Positions 45,634 through 55,435 of a stretch of DNA of 64,000 nt are shown one piece after another. Source of the stretch: Rhodohalobacter sp. 614A (GTDB lineage: Bacteria; Bacteroidota; Rhodothermia; Balneolales; Balneolaceae); contig NZ_JAKEDS010000005.1 in NCBI RefSeq assembly GCF_021462415.1, positions 1-64,000 of the forward strand, given 5' to 3'. The first letter of the stretch is position 1, and every line of letters begins with the position of its first letter. The position numbers were made by a program, and so were the translations under genes. The notes beneath the pieces were generated by a model, which was given only the letters and a program-made list of their open reading frames with translations, had not been told where the DNA came from and ran no database searches.

Positions 45634-48600
45634 TTATTTCACCACCGTGAGTTTTTTGGTCATAACCTGGTTGCCCGCCGCAAGCCTGTACAGGTAAATC
45701 CCGCTGGATAAATGACTCGCATCAAAATGGACGCTGTGCCTGCCCGCCGCCACTTGCTCGTTGACCAATGTTGCGACGTTGCGGCCCAGCATATCGTACA
45801 CCTCCAGGCGTACCTCACTGCTCACCGGCAGCTGGTAGGAGATCACCGTCGTCGGATTGAACGGATTCGGGTAGTTCTGCGCCAGCTCAAAACGTTCGGG
45901 AACCGCCCCGAGTTCGCTCAGCCCGTCGATGCCGGATGGGGCAATGAGAAGTTCAAACCTGGGGGCCGGTGCATCCTGGTCTTCTGCAATTTCAAAAGAG
46001 TAGACGGAGCCCGGATGGAGTTCCATGACCTGCCCGGCCTGGATATCCTTCAGGTAGTAGGTGCCCCCGAACCGGTGGGCCTCAGGCAGGTTCCAGTCCA
46101 GGGTAAAGGTGCCGGATTCCGTGGTTTCGATCCCCAGCGGGATACGCAGAGCCTCTTCCAGGCGGGAAGGTACACTTTGCACCGCGTACGGGCGGCCCTC
46201 GGTGTCCAGCGAATAGAAGGACAGATACCGCCGTGCCAAACCCGCCGGGCTGCGCTTGGGCCCGTCGCTTAGGTCGCGACCGGAGGTTCCCTGTTCGCTC
46301 AGCAAAATCCGGGTCGTGTTGGTGAAGTTGGCTTTCCCGCCGCTTACCGTCAGGCTAAGCAGGAAGTGCTCTTCGCCGGATACGGGTTCTTTAAAGTAGC
46401 CGGCGGCGGTCCCTCCCATGTAGGCGGCGGCCGGAATCTCATAAGTGTTGTCATCGCCTGTCACCCGCACCCAGTATCCCTGGAACGGGGCAATCTCCAC
46501 ATCGCCCCCCGCGCAGCTCAGCGTGCGGTAGTCCCCGTCGTTCAGGTTCGGATCCCACACGTCAATGTTGTCGGCCACATGGTTTCTTGTGGTTTGACAG
46601 TAGTCGATGCCAATCGGGTGGGGATTGCCCAGCAGGAAGTAACTCTCGTCCTCATCCTCCTCCCCGTCCTGCAGGTCGTCATAGAGCAGCGCTCCGCCAA
46701 AGCTCCCGTCCAGCGGCTCCCAGTCCTCTGTGGAACTGCTCAGCGTTTTGGGGAAGCCTTCCTCCGCCCCGCTGTTGTCATCATCCGAGTATACGTAGAC
46801 AATGGCCGCTTGCCCCACCGCCAGAGGATCGGTGGCGTTACCCGCCGGCTCCCACTGGTAGTCTCCCGCATTCAGAAACTGTACGTTGACAAAGGATGCC
46901 CCGGGGCTGTCCGAACCGGGAAAGCCCTGCGTCCAGAGCGGATCCAGCAAGCCCCCGACCGTTTCCCCGCCCACCGGTGAGGCCACAAACCGCCAGCCTT
47001 CCCCTCCGGTCAGCTCCACGCTTTGGGCGGCCAGGTCGATCGTCAGCGTGTAACTTTCCTCACTTTCCACATCGCTGCCATCCACAAGGCTAAAATCAAA
47101 CGATGTAAACCCATAGCCGTATTCGCCCTCAGGCATATCCCAGGTCAGCATTCCGCTGTTGATGTCAGTGATGGAGACTTCACCCTCGGCCTCAACCGCA
47201 TTGCCATCGTATTCCAAATCTCCTTCATCCGGCAGGGTTTCGATAATGATGGAAAAGTCCGAATCATCCACTCCAAAATCATCCCCGGAAAATTCATACT
47301 CCCCGCCATTGCCAACCACAATCCGTTGATCTGAACCCGTGGGGGGTAAAATTTCTCCTGTCGTAGTAAATGTCCACACTGTACTCCATCCACTTTCATC
47401 TTCACTGGTTAGTGAACGAACGCGCCATTTATAGTCGGTTGATTCTGCCAATACCGTGACTTCGATATCTGTTTCTGTTGTTTCATCATCAAAATCGGGC
47501 GTATCAAACGAACCAGATTCGGTGACGACTTGAATTTGATAGGATTCCACTCCGCTTGCTGAATTCCATGTGAGGGTTACCGGCAGCGTTACATCCGTTG
47601 CTTCATCCGATGGACTGGAAAGGGTGGGGATAGCCAGTTCAGAACCACCCGGATCTCCCTGAAATTCATAAGCACCCATGTCAATTATGTCTGCATCTCC
47701 GTTATATACGCGTGGATTTCCTGCTAAATCTAAGGGGGCAGCAGGTCCACCGGGAAACTGAGACAAATCGATTTCCGGATCCCCACCATTAATTGCGGGA
47801 CTGGTATTTTGTAAAGTATAATTTCCGTTTCCGGGATTGGTAAACTGCGGATCACTGGTGAGTGAGTGGTCTCCGTCGTCAAAACTGCCGGGCCCTTCTA
47901 CAATATCATTGTCCCCATTCCTGTACAGGCTGTACTCCAGGGTTACAGAAGAACCAGAGTCGAAGTTCCAGATTTCATTACCTTCAGCAGAGGCTGTATT
48001 CCCCCATATAATTGAATTAATTAGTGTGGGGCTACTATTTGAATTGCTCATCCCGCCGCCATTGCCGCCAGAACTGTTACCGCTGATAGTAACATTCGTC
48101 AATGTGGGGTTGCTGTCCCAGTTACGCATACCACCAGCACTATTTGCAGCACTGTTGTCGATTATGGTTACATTCGTCAGAGTGGGATGGCTGCCTTCCT
48201 CGTTGTAGATCCCCCCGCCGTATTGTGTACTATTGCTCTCGATGTTTACATTCTTTAGAGTTGGACTACTACTTTCGTTATAAATCCCCCCGCCATAGGT
48301 AACGGCTCTGTTACCTTTTAAGTTGAGATTTATGAGCGTTGGACTACCGTTAAGGTTATAGATTCCACCTCCGGTATCATGTGGTACACCAGCATTGGCA
48401 TCCCCACTGATTATAGTAAATCCATCAAGTATAGCTGTATTATCGGTTCCACTACCTGTAACTACGTGATAACTGTTTACACCAATCAGATGGTCGGTCT
48501 GAGAAACAGTATTCGTATCACTATCCGTATCTTCATCGGGATCAAATGGATTGTCATCGTCATCAATATCTCCACTGAGAATCGTTGAATTGTTCTGCCA

Positions 48601-51600
48601 ATCGCGTGCATCCAGATTGTTTTCTGTGCCATCAAAACCACCGTAGATTTCTATGCCATTGATCAGCTGAAAAGTGCCTAAAGCACTCGTGCCTGGAACA
48701 TAGACGCCTTCCGCCACCCAAATTTGATCCACATCCTCGGTGGAACAGTCTTCACTGTCAAAAAGAGCCATTGCATCCCGCAATTCTCCCAGTGCATTAG
48801 CCCAGCTTGCACCGGTACCGGATGCTCCTTTTTTCACGTAGAGAATATTATCTATGGCCGGGCAACTGCCGGGGTCGCCTTCGAAATTCCCCTGGAATTC
48901 ATAAGCACCCATATCAATGACATCTACATCACCATCATACACACGTGGGTTTTCTGCCAGGTCTATTTCATCTACATCAAAAATATGAAAATCCGACATC
49001 TCTGTATTGGGATCCCCCGTATTGATGGCAGGAGAGGTGTTGGAAAGTGAGACATCGCCGCCGGAGGCATCCTCAAAAAGTGGATTTGTGGTAAGGGAAT
49101 TCTCCGTTGTAAAACCCCCGCCTTCTACAATATCTCCTTCTCCATTTCCATACAGGCTGTAATCGAGTTCGGTAGAACTTGGACCGGCATTCCATATTTC
49201 ATTACCCGCCAGTGCCGCTGAATTTCCCCATATAATAGAATTCAGAGCGTATAACTCAGCACCATTCCGATTGTAAATACCACCGCCATTTCCTGAATAC
49301 TCCGTAGCGGTTTCTTCTGCTTCATTCCCATAGATGGTTGTATTCTTTAAAGACAGTGTTCCTGTATATGCATGATCGATCGCTCCACCATTGAAGCGTG
49401 CCGTATTTTGGGTCATTTCCACATTTACAAGTTCCGGTGATGAACTGTCTGTACTTATCGCCCCGCCCTGAGAATTGGCATGATTACTCGTGAAGAACAC
49501 ATTTCTTATTACCGGTGCCGACTGACTCATAAATATTGCACCTCCATACCGATTAGCCTCATTATTTTCAAACGTCACAGATGTAATGCGTGACTCGGCA
49601 TCTTCCAGGGCTAAAGCACCACCATCATTACCCGATTCATTATTCCTGAATATTGTTCTGACAAATCCTGGATGAGCAGCACCGATCCGACTTACCGTTT
49701 CAATTACATAGGCAGCGCCGCCGGCTGTTTCTGCATAGTTGTTTTCAAAAAGAACATTACTTGTAGAAATCCCCCCATTGCTTGCATATAAACCGCCGCC
49801 TTTGTCATGGGGAGCAGTGCCATTGGCATTTCCGCCGGTAATTGTAAAATCAAACAGGTAACCTGACTCTTCATCCATACTGGTTACCACATGGTAGCTA
49901 TTGCCGGAAAGATTATTATCTCCATTAATTTCTCCGCTTAAAACGGTTGTATTCGATTCTACATCTCTTTGGCCCTCATTGGTTTCACCTCCTTCAAATC
50001 CTCCGTAAATATTCACTCCGGGCATCAGGAAGGTAGCTTCCCGGTCGCCGGAATCATCCGTTGGCAGGTATGTACCCGCGGTGACCCAAATCTTTTCTAC
50101 ATCACCCGTTGTACAGGTTTCGTCTTCGAAAAGAGCTAATGCATCCCTCAGCTCGCCCAATGCATTGCTCCAATTGGCGCCGGTTCCACTTTCACCTTTT
50201 TTTACGAAAAGAATCTTATCCTCATGGGTAACCGGGCATCCCACCACTGTGCCTGCCTGCTGCAACTCAAATGCACCGATATCAATAATCCCGCCGCTGC
50301 CAAAATCATACACCCGGTCGTTTCCGCTGGCATCGGTGTCACTTCCCAAATTCCCGCCTGCATTCGTATACAGTGTGTTACTACCATTATTGATAGCCGG
50401 ACTGAACGGATCAGTAGAAAGGGCATGAGTGAATACAGGCCCCCCATTATCCTGAAGTGGACCTAAAAACGGATCCAGATTTTGCAGGTCCCCGGTTTCT
50501 GTAAACCCACAGGATGTTTCTGATTCCAGATTGTACCCAAGTGAGGTGAATGCAAATGGTGCCCCTTCCTGATCAAAAATCTGGCAATCATCACCTGCGC
50601 CCTGATTGGCAATAATAGAGTTGGCGACATTAACAATACCACCAAAAACCAGAATACCTCCAACATTCCAGCCCGTATTATTGGTAATGGTTGAATTGAT
50701 GATATCAATATTCTTTGCCCCGAATTGATCTATATACATCCCTCCGGCAGTACCTGAATTCACTCCGTTCCCGGTTTCATTCCCGCTAATGGTACTGTTT
50801 ATAATTAACACCTCAGCCGCTTCCTCACTATTTTCAGGACCCGTCACAAAAAATGCACCTCCACTCCCGCCTGACCCACTTTCATCTCTTGCAATATTTC
50901 CACTGATGGTACTTCTTTCTATATTTACGAGTGCTCCCCTGCTTATATTAAAAGCTCCTCCTCTTTGGTATGCTCTGTTTCCTGAAACCGTACTCTCTAT
51001 CACGTTTAACGTGCTTCGTGTTATATTAAAAGCTCCTCCAACATCTGCTTCATTGTTTGTTACTGTACTATTCTGAATAGTCACATTACTTTCAGCCCAC
51101 TCTATATCTTCTAATTCTTCTAATGTAGTAGCGTCTTGATACAGCGGCGCCCGATCTATAGACATGGCACCAGCTAATGTTACCGGGGCCGATATTGATT
51201 CGTTTTGGGAGATTTCGCTGTCTTCAATTACTACGACGCCCCCCTGCACATCCATGCTGCCACCCGAGCGTGCTGTATTCCCGGTAATCGCACTATTCGT
51301 AATGGTCAGGTTTTCGTTATAGGCTACAATGAAGCCACCTCCAAGTGGATTATCCCCTCCGGTTATTATGAGTCCATCCAGCTCTGCCACCGTTTCGTCC
51401 AATACCATAAAAACCGGACCTGTTCCATCTGCATCAATAGTAGCCCTACCTCCTCCTGTAGATTCAATTCTGATCGTTCTATCCCTATTCAATATTTTCA
51501 ATGCACCTTCTTCATCATTTGTACTGAATTCATCCAACCCTATATCTTGGCCTTCAATGATCACGGGCCCGGAAATTACATCTCCACTTATACTTAGGGT

Positions 51601-51819
51601 ATAGGTCAACCCACCAGTCAGTTGAATGGTATGATTTTCACTGTCGTCATCATTTGCTGCGATAATTGCTTCACGAAGAGAGCAGTCGCCTACTTGGCAA
51701 CCATCGGGTGTAGGGTCATCAATTCTGGTTACCACAAACGTCTCTGCAAAAACGTTGGGTGCCAGTAAAACAAAAAACAATACAAAGAATTGAATGGAGG
51801 ATATTCGAATAGTTTTCAT
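45634..51819 (-). CDS. Giant T9SS-secreted CSLREA/beta-helix protein
   Basis: About 2061 residues; the ATG at 51819 opens a signal peptide (KTIRISSIQFFVLFFVLLAP), though a GTG at 51852 is in frame. A CSLREA motif (QVGDCSLREAIIAAND) is followed by three right-handed beta-helix modules. Modules 2 and 3 begin with nearly the same block (ILFVKKGESGTGANWSNALG versus ILYVKKGASGTGASWANALG), a clear internal duplication. Fibronectin-like and cadherin-like segments (about 1430-1620) precede a T9SS sorting domain (NYPNPFNPTTVISYQLPVSS). The last 1.4 kb of the gene is visibly richer in GC than the rest. It is probably a surface adhesin or matrix protein. No catalytic residues were identified. Confidence 0.9.
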   Translation of the reverse strand: MKTIRISSIQFFVLFFVLLAPNVFAETFVVTRIDDPTPDGCQVGDCSLREAIIAANDDDSENHTIQLTGGLTYTLSISGDVISGPVIIEGQDIGLDEFSTNDEEGALKILNRDRTIRIESTGGGRATIDADGTGPVFMVLDETVAELDGLIITGGDNPLGGGFIVAYNENLTITNSAITGNTARSGGSMDVQGGVVVIEDSEISQNESISAPVTLAGAMSIDRAPLYQDATTLEELEDIEWAESNVTIQNSTVTNNEADVGGAFNITRSTLNVIESTVSGNRAYQRGGAFNISRGALVNIERSTISGNIARDESGSGGSGGAFFVTGPENSEEAAEVLIINSTISGNETGNGVNSGTAGGMYIDQFGAKNIDIINSTITNNTGWNVGGILVFGGIVNVANSIIANQGAGDDCQIFDQEGAPFAFTSLGYNLESETSCGFTETGDLQNLDPFLGPLQDNGGPVFTHALSTDPFSPAINNGSNTLYTNAGGNLGSDTDASGNDRVYDFGSGGIIDIGAFELQQAGTVVGCPVTHEDKILFVKKGESGTGANWSNALGELRDALALFEDETCTTGDVEKIWVTAGTYLPTDDSGDREATFLMPGVNIYGGFEGGETNEGQRDVESNTTVLSGEINGDNNLSGNSYHVVTSMDEESGYLFDFTITGGNANGTAPHDKGGGLYASNGGISTSNVLFENNYAETAGGAAYVIETVSRIGAAHPGFVRTIFRNNESGNDGGALALEDAESRITSVTFENNEANRYGGAIFMSQSAPVIRNVFFTSNHANSQGGAISTDSSSPELVNVEMTQNTARFNGGAIDHAYTGTLSLKNTTIYGNEAEETATEYSGNGGGIYNRNGAELYALNSIIWGNSAALAGNEIWNAGPSSTELDYSLYGNGEGDIVEGGGFTTENSLTTNPLFEDASGGDVSLSNTSPAINTGDPNTEMSDFHIFDVDEIDLAENPRVYDGDVDVIDMGAYEFQGNFEGDPGSCPAIDNILYVKKGASGTGASWANALGELRDAMALFDSEDCSTEDVDQIWVAEGVYVPGTSALGTFQLINGIEIYGGFDGTENNLDARDWQNNSTILSGDIDDDDNPFDPDEDTDSDTNTVSQTDHLIGVNSYHVVTGSGTDNTAILDGFTIISGDANAGVPHDTGGGIYNLNGSPTLINLNLKGNRAVTYGGGIYNESSSPTLKNVNIESNSTQYGGGIYNEEGSHPTLTNVTIIDNSAANSAGGMRNWDSNPTLTNVTISGNSSGGNGGGMSNSNSSPTLINSIIWGNTASAEGNEIWNFDSGSSVTLEYSLYRNGDNDIVEGPGSFDDGDHSLTSDPQFTNPGNGNYTLQNTSPAINGGDPEIDLSQFPGGPAAPLDLAGNPRVYNGDADIIDMGAYEFQGDPGGSELAIPTLSSPSDEATDVTLPVTLTWNSASGVESYQIQVVTESGSFDTPDFDDETTETDIEVTVLAESTDYKWRVRSLTSEDESGWSTVWTFTTTGEILPPTGSDQRIVVGNGGEYEFSGDDFGVDDSDFSIIIETLPDEGDLEYDGNAVEAEGEVSITDINSGMLTWDMPEGEYGYGFTSFDFSLVDGSDVESEESYTLTIDLAAQSVELTGGEGWRFVASPVGGETVGGLLDPLWTQGFPGSDSPGASFVNVQFLNAGDYQWEPAGNATDPLAVGQAAIVYVYSDDDNSGAEEGFPKTLSSSTEDWEPLDGSFGGALLYDDLQDGEEDEDESYFLLGNPHPIGIDYCQTTRNHVADNIDVWDPNLNDGDYRTLSCAGGDVEIAPFQGYWVRVTGDDNTYEIPAAAYMGGTAAGYFKEPVSGEEHFLLSLTVSGGKANFTNTTRILLSEQGTSGRDLSDGPKRSPAGLARRYLSFYSLDTEGRPYAVQSVPSRLEEALRIPLGIETTESGTFTLDWNLPEAHRFGGTYYLKDIQAGQVMELHPGSVYSFEIAEDQDAPAPRFELLIAPSGIDGLSELGAVPERFELAQNYPNPFNPTTVISYQLPVSSEVRLEVYDMLGRNVATLVNEQVAAGRHSVHFDASHLSSGIYLYRLAAGNQVMTKKLTVVK

Positions 51820-52220
51820 TAGCATGTGGATTAATATGAGCCAGGTACTCACTGCGATTACCTGATTTTGCCAGCGTTAATTCTACATGCAACAGATCAG
51901 CTCAAAAGAGATCACTCTTTTAAAAAAAACTTGTACGCTCAAAAAAACTTCTCTTGATCTGTAATGAATCGTTTTAAAAAAAATTGAAATTGGCATTCTG
52001 AGTACGATTTTAATCCGCCATCAGGATCCAAAAGGACCTGTTCGGTATCGCAACTGATGTACAGCCTGTGAGGTTTGGCAATTACCAGGAATTGCGAGGC
52101 GGATTGTTTTGGCGAGACGTTTAATGTATCGTACAGGGTGTGTAGGCGAAACATCACGTCATTGACTCAAAACGATAGCTTGAATGTGATTGGTACGATA
52201 ATCCTTCTACAAAACAAAAA
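51820..52220. other. Upstream region of the giant CSLREA gene
   Basis: About 400 bp without a gene. An 18-bp inverted repeat AAAAGAG-ATCA-CTCTTTT (51904-51921), followed by an A run, lies 85 bp upstream of the giant gene and could be an operator. At 52040-52069 GTTCGGTATCGCAACTGATG and the next bases are a diverged partial copy of intergenic repeat A. The short TTGGCAATTACCAGGAATTG nearby resembles repeat B only weakly. The 41062-type direct repeat is not present here. Confidence 0.5.
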
Positions 52221-52247
52221 AAGGCACAAGCTCAACACTTGTGCCTT
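52221..52247 (-). terminator. Rho-independent terminator of the DUF2911 gene
   Basis: AAGGCACAAG (52221-52230) and CTTGTGCCTT (52238-52247) make a perfect 10-bp stem with a 7-nt loop. Read on the minus strand it is followed by TTTTTTGTTTTG. It lies 29 bp beyond the stop codon of the DUF2911 gene. Confidence 0.93.
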
Positions 52248-52275
52248 CATCAAATTATCTGATTAAAATCTAAAT

Positions 52276-52818
52276 TTAATTAGTACTAATCGTTACCGGA
52301 ACTTTAATGGTTCCCCAGTGGATAACCAGTTCACCGCTTGTATCACTAACATTTTCAAAATAGATCATCAACTGCTCTGCGGGAAATGATTCTTCTGCGT
52401 CGGCCATCACTCTTATAACATCCTGTGATTCATCATACTGTGTTCCCCATGATAACTTCTCGTTGATAATAATTGTCCACTCTTCTTCACCCGGAATCGT
52501 ATAGATTGAATAGGTTCCTGCCGGAACGTTCTCACCTTCAATCATAACATCATCAGACAAAACAATAACGGTAGATTCATTGGCGCCTGTTCTCCAAACT
52601 TCGCCATTTGCGTCGTCATGGATAAGGCCTGTAATATCGCGATCCCTTAAGCCGGGCCGGCCATACGTTACCAAAACTTCGGTTGTTCCGATTGTTTGAC
52701 TCACCGTTGCATTGGGGCTGACCCGGGCTTCGTCGCTTCCACGCTCCTGTGCGGTGGCGGCCGAGCTAATCAGGGTAACTAATAACAGAGAAAAAAGTAG
52801 AGATGCTAATGATTTCAT
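52276..52818 (-). CDS. DUF2911 exported protein
   Basis: About 180 residues from the ATG at 52818, which opens a signal peptide (MKSLASLLFSLLLVTLISSA...TAQ). The mature protein is a DUF2911 domain: VSQTIGTTEVLVTYGRPGLR, VWRTGANESTVIVLSDDVMI, then GENVPAGTYSIYTIPGEEEW. DUF2911 proteins are common exported proteins in Bacteroidota and have no proven activity. It is a single-gene unit with its own terminator. Confidence 0.92.
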   Translation of the reverse strand: MKSLASLLFSLLLVTLISSAATAQERGSDEARVSPNATVSQTIGTTEVLVTYGRPGLRDRDITGLIHDDANGEVWRTGANESTVIVLSDDVMIEGENVPAGTYSIYTIPGEEEWTIIINEKLSWGTQYDESQDVIRVMADAEESFPAEQLMIYFENVSDTSGELVIHWGTIKVPVTISTN

Positions 52819-53006
52819 AATCCAGAATTTAATTTTGAGGTTTAATGGCAAAGTTAAAATTTATCAAATGTTTACGGGAATTCTAATCTTAACCTGTTAC
52901 GGTGTAAGATTTTACATTCACGTGGCAGATCCCAAATATAGAAAGTCACTTGAGATCAGTAGCGTTCCAAAATATAGAATGGGTAAAAATTTGAACCACT
53001 GAAAAG

Positions 53007-53621
53007 TTACAACGCCCTCTTATCACTCAAAAGATGTGGAAAATCTTTCTTGAATTTGGCAATCTTCGGAGCAATCACAATTGAGCAGTAGCCGGCATTG
53101 GGATTGTTCTCGTAGTAATTCTGGTGATAGTTTTCGGCAACGCTGTAATTGCTCAGGGGTTCAATCTCAGTTACAATTGGATCTTCCCAAAGATCTGATA
53201 CATCCGTTTTTTTGAGTGATTTTTCGGCAATCTCTTTCTGCTCATCATTCAAATAAAAAATCACTGAGCGGTACTGAGGACCCACATCCGCACCTTGTCG
53301 ATTTTTGGTTGTCGGATTGTGAGTATGCCAGAAAACTTCAAGAAGTTCTTCGTACGAAATGATATTGGGGTCGAACTCCAGCCGGGCTACTTCGGCGTGA
53401 CCTGTGGTTCCTGTCGTCACCTGTTTATACGAAGGATCTTTCACGTGTCCACCTGCATAGCCGGATTCAACCGACAGCACACCATTTACACGTTCATAAA
53501 TAGCTTCCACACACCAAAAACAACCGGCTCCAAAAACAGCGGTTTCTGTATCATTTTGAGCATTCTTGTCAACATCTGCCATGGCAAAGAGAAGTGTAGT
53601 TAGAATTAAAAGGGTATTCAT
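53007..53621 (-). CDS. msrA: Exported peptide-methionine (S)-S-oxide reductase
   Basis: MsrA repairs methionine-S-sulfoxide. From the ATG at 53621 the protein has 204 residues; a hydrophobic leader (NTLLILTTLLFAMA) suggests it acts outside the cytoplasm. The catalytic motif GCFWC places the nucleophile at Cys34, and YAGGHVKDPSYKQVTTGTTG HAEV-type segments, RQGADVGPQYRS and ENYHQNYYENNP are the substrate-binding signatures. No msrB or dedicated reductant gene is nearby. An in-frame upstream start at 53657 would add 12 residues. Confidence 0.94.
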   Translation of the reverse strand: MNTLLILTTLLFAMADVDKNAQNDTETAVFGAGCFWCVEAIYERVNGVLSVESGYAGGHVKDPSYKQVTTGTTGHAEVARLEFDPNIISYEELLEVFWHTHNPTTKNRQGADVGPQYRSVIFYLNDEQKEIAEKSLKKTDVSDLWEDPIVTEIEPLSNYSVAENYHQNYYENNPNAGYCSIVIAPKIAKFKKDFPHLLSDKRAL

Positions 53622-53717
53622 TACAAATTGGCTTTGTTTTCTGTTGTATGACGGCAACGATTAATTTATACAAAACGTGCCGTCAAAAAACAAAACTGCC
53701 AGATTGTTACAAATTAT

Positions 53718-54947
53718 TTACACTTTTGCCTTATCTGTATTCCTGCGCGAAAAAGCCGGCATAATTTTAAGGGAAAGAATTCCGGAAATCACACTTGTGA
53801 TAATGGCTATCATCAAAATGGAATTCATGGAGACGGATTGATCGAGCAGCCAGCCAACTAAAAACGGACTCAATGCTGTGCTAAATACCATCAGGGATGA
53901 AAAAATACTCTGAACCGTTCCGATCACTTTTGTACCGTACATTTCCGCCCATAGTGCAGATTTGATGGTGCTTGAGAAGCCCATAGTAGCTCCAATCAAA
54001 CCGAGATAAACAAATGCGGCCCAGCCTCCTGAGAAGAAGTAACCGACCAGCAGTCCAGCAATCATCGGGATCAGCAAAAAAGGAAAGATTGATTTTGCAG
54101 AAAACCGGTCAATAATCGGGCCGGAGAATAAGCCTGTAGCAATTCGCATACCGGCAAATGCCACAAATGCTGAGGCAATCAACGCCGCTGACCACCCCAA
54201 TTGCTCAGCTGCCGAAACCTGATACAAAAAGAGACCGGTTACCCAAAATGGCGGCATGAGTATGGCCGGAATCACAAATAGCGTGCGCGTATCGGTGAGA
54301 AGATTCTTGTACTGATCGCTCGTTGAGATTTTTTTCTCATCACCGACAACTTCATCATCAACTGCGGTTCTTTCTTTGCGAATCAAAAACCAAAGAACCG
54401 GAATGAAAAATATTCCAATCACTAACGCAATTAACGCCCAGGTGGTTCTCCAATGCAACATCACCAGCAAACCGGCAATAACGGATGGCAAAATAGCCTC
54501 GCCAAGCGGGTATCCAATTCCGGAAATACTAAGTGCCTTTCCCCGAAGTTGGTCGTTGTAACGGGCCATAGTTGTTTGAGCGGTATGCCCGCTGAGACCC
54601 TGGCCGGAAAGACGGAGTAAAATCAGCCCAACAAACAGCATGGAGATGTGCCACGAAACGGCCATCACCAAGCTTGCTATTAAAAGGCCAATGGCTACAT
54701 ACATGCTGTATTGCCGGAGTGGAATGCGGTCGATCCACTGCCCCAGCCAGGGAAGAGCCAAAGCGCTTGTAAGTGTGGCAGCCGAGTAAAGTGAGCCGAA
54801 TGTAGCGTTACTCAATTCGAAGGCTGTTAAGAAGTATGGGACAAAAAGAGAGATTAAAAATGTTTGTCCAAAACTTGAGAAGAAAGTAAAAGAAACTGCA
54901 AAAGAGAGAAGTCGCCTCTCCTTTCTGACAAATGCCAGGTAAGTCAT
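53718..54947 (-). CDS. Major facilitator superfamily transporter
   Basis: A 409-residue inner-membrane protein with about 12 hydrophobic helices, split by a charged loop near residue 200 (EVVGDEKKISTSDQYKNLLT). The MFS signature between helices 2 and 3 appears as PWLGQWIDRIPLR. The substrate cannot be told; monocarboxylate/oxalate-formate-like and drug carriers are both possible. It is alone, 96 bp from msrA on the same strand. Confidence 0.88.
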   Translation of the reverse strand: MTYLAFVRKERRLLSFAVSFTFFSSFGQTFLISLFVPYFLTAFELSNATFGSLYSAATLTSALALPWLGQWIDRIPLRQYSMYVAIGLLIASLVMAVSWHISMLFVGLILLRLSGQGLSGHTAQTTMARYNDQLRGKALSISGIGYPLGEAILPSVIAGLLVMLHWRTTWALIALVIGIFFIPVLWFLIRKERTAVDDEVVGDEKKISTSDQYKNLLTDTRTLFVIPAILMPPFWVTGLFLYQVSAAEQLGWSAALIASAFVAFAGMRIATGLFSGPIIDRFSAKSIFPFLLIPMIAGLLVGYFFSGGWAAFVYLGLIGATMGFSSTIKSALWAEMYGTKVIGTVQSIFSSLMVFSTALSPFLVGWLLDQSVSMNSILMIAIITSVISGILSLKIMPAFSRRNTDKAKV

Positions 54948-55189
54948 TTTGGGGTTTACGTCGCTTTAAATTTTGTCGCCGAAAATTCGACTGAGATTCT
55001 ATTCTGATTTTATATACAAGCTGCCAGCCGTCTGATTTTTTTAAAACTGATACCCGATGACTGAAAGCTGATAACTAAAGAAAACAAAATACGGCTTTAG
55101 AAGCTTAAAATGAATGATTTACAAGCATTTAGCACGAAGCGCTACCATCGGTTTATAAACCAAAATAAAGGCAATCTTGTTGATTCTCT

Positions 55190-55357
55190 CTAAAAAAAAT
55201 ACCACAGCAATAGCAGTAAAATGAGAATCCAGACTCCAACTTTTACAGAAAGCGGTTGCCTGGGAAATTCATATCCACAGATTGGACAGATATCCGCATT
55301 TTTTGGAACATCCATCGCACAGCCGGGGCACTCTTTGGTTTTTTCAGAATTGATCAC
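55190..55357 (-). CDS. Small zinc-ribbon single-pass membrane protein
   Basis: A 55-residue frame, short enough to be missed by common length cut-offs. From GTG at 55357 it reads INSEKTKECPGCAMDVPKNA, then DICPICGYEFPRQPLSVKV and a C-terminal transmembrane helix GVWILILLLLLWYFF. Two CPxC knuckles (CPGC and CPIC, 14 residues apart) form a zinc ribbon of the DUF2116/zinc-ribbon type found at the front of small membrane proteins. It is divergent from the 55436 gene. No strong Shine-Dalgarno is seen; the coding call rests on the coherent domain-plus-helix design. Confidence 0.75.
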   Translation of the reverse strand: MINSEKTKECPGCAMDVPKNADICPICGYEFPRQPLSVKVGVWILILLLLLWYFF

Positions 55358-55435
55358 GGACCAGATTGTTTAAAAATTCACAACGTCTTAACGCATATAA
55401 TATACATTATAAGTAGGAGCAACAGGGAGGTTCCT

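Noticed and set aside
46366-46980. 204-residue plus-strand frame inside the giant T9SS gene
   Set aside because: It is the shadow of a GC-rich segment on the opposite strand, with no ribosome site or family match; the sense frame is clearly coding to a T9SS sorting domain.
36756-51819. Polysaccharide utilisation locus suggested by the HTCS
   Set aside because: No SusC/SusD pair or glycoside hydrolase is present; the TonB receptor at 34087 is under a TPP riboswitch and is not part of it.
55110-55193. 27-codon plus-strand frame MNDLQAFSTKRYHRFINQNK...
   Set aside because: It overlaps the end of the zinc-ribbon gene on the other strand and is too short to support as a gene without conservation data.
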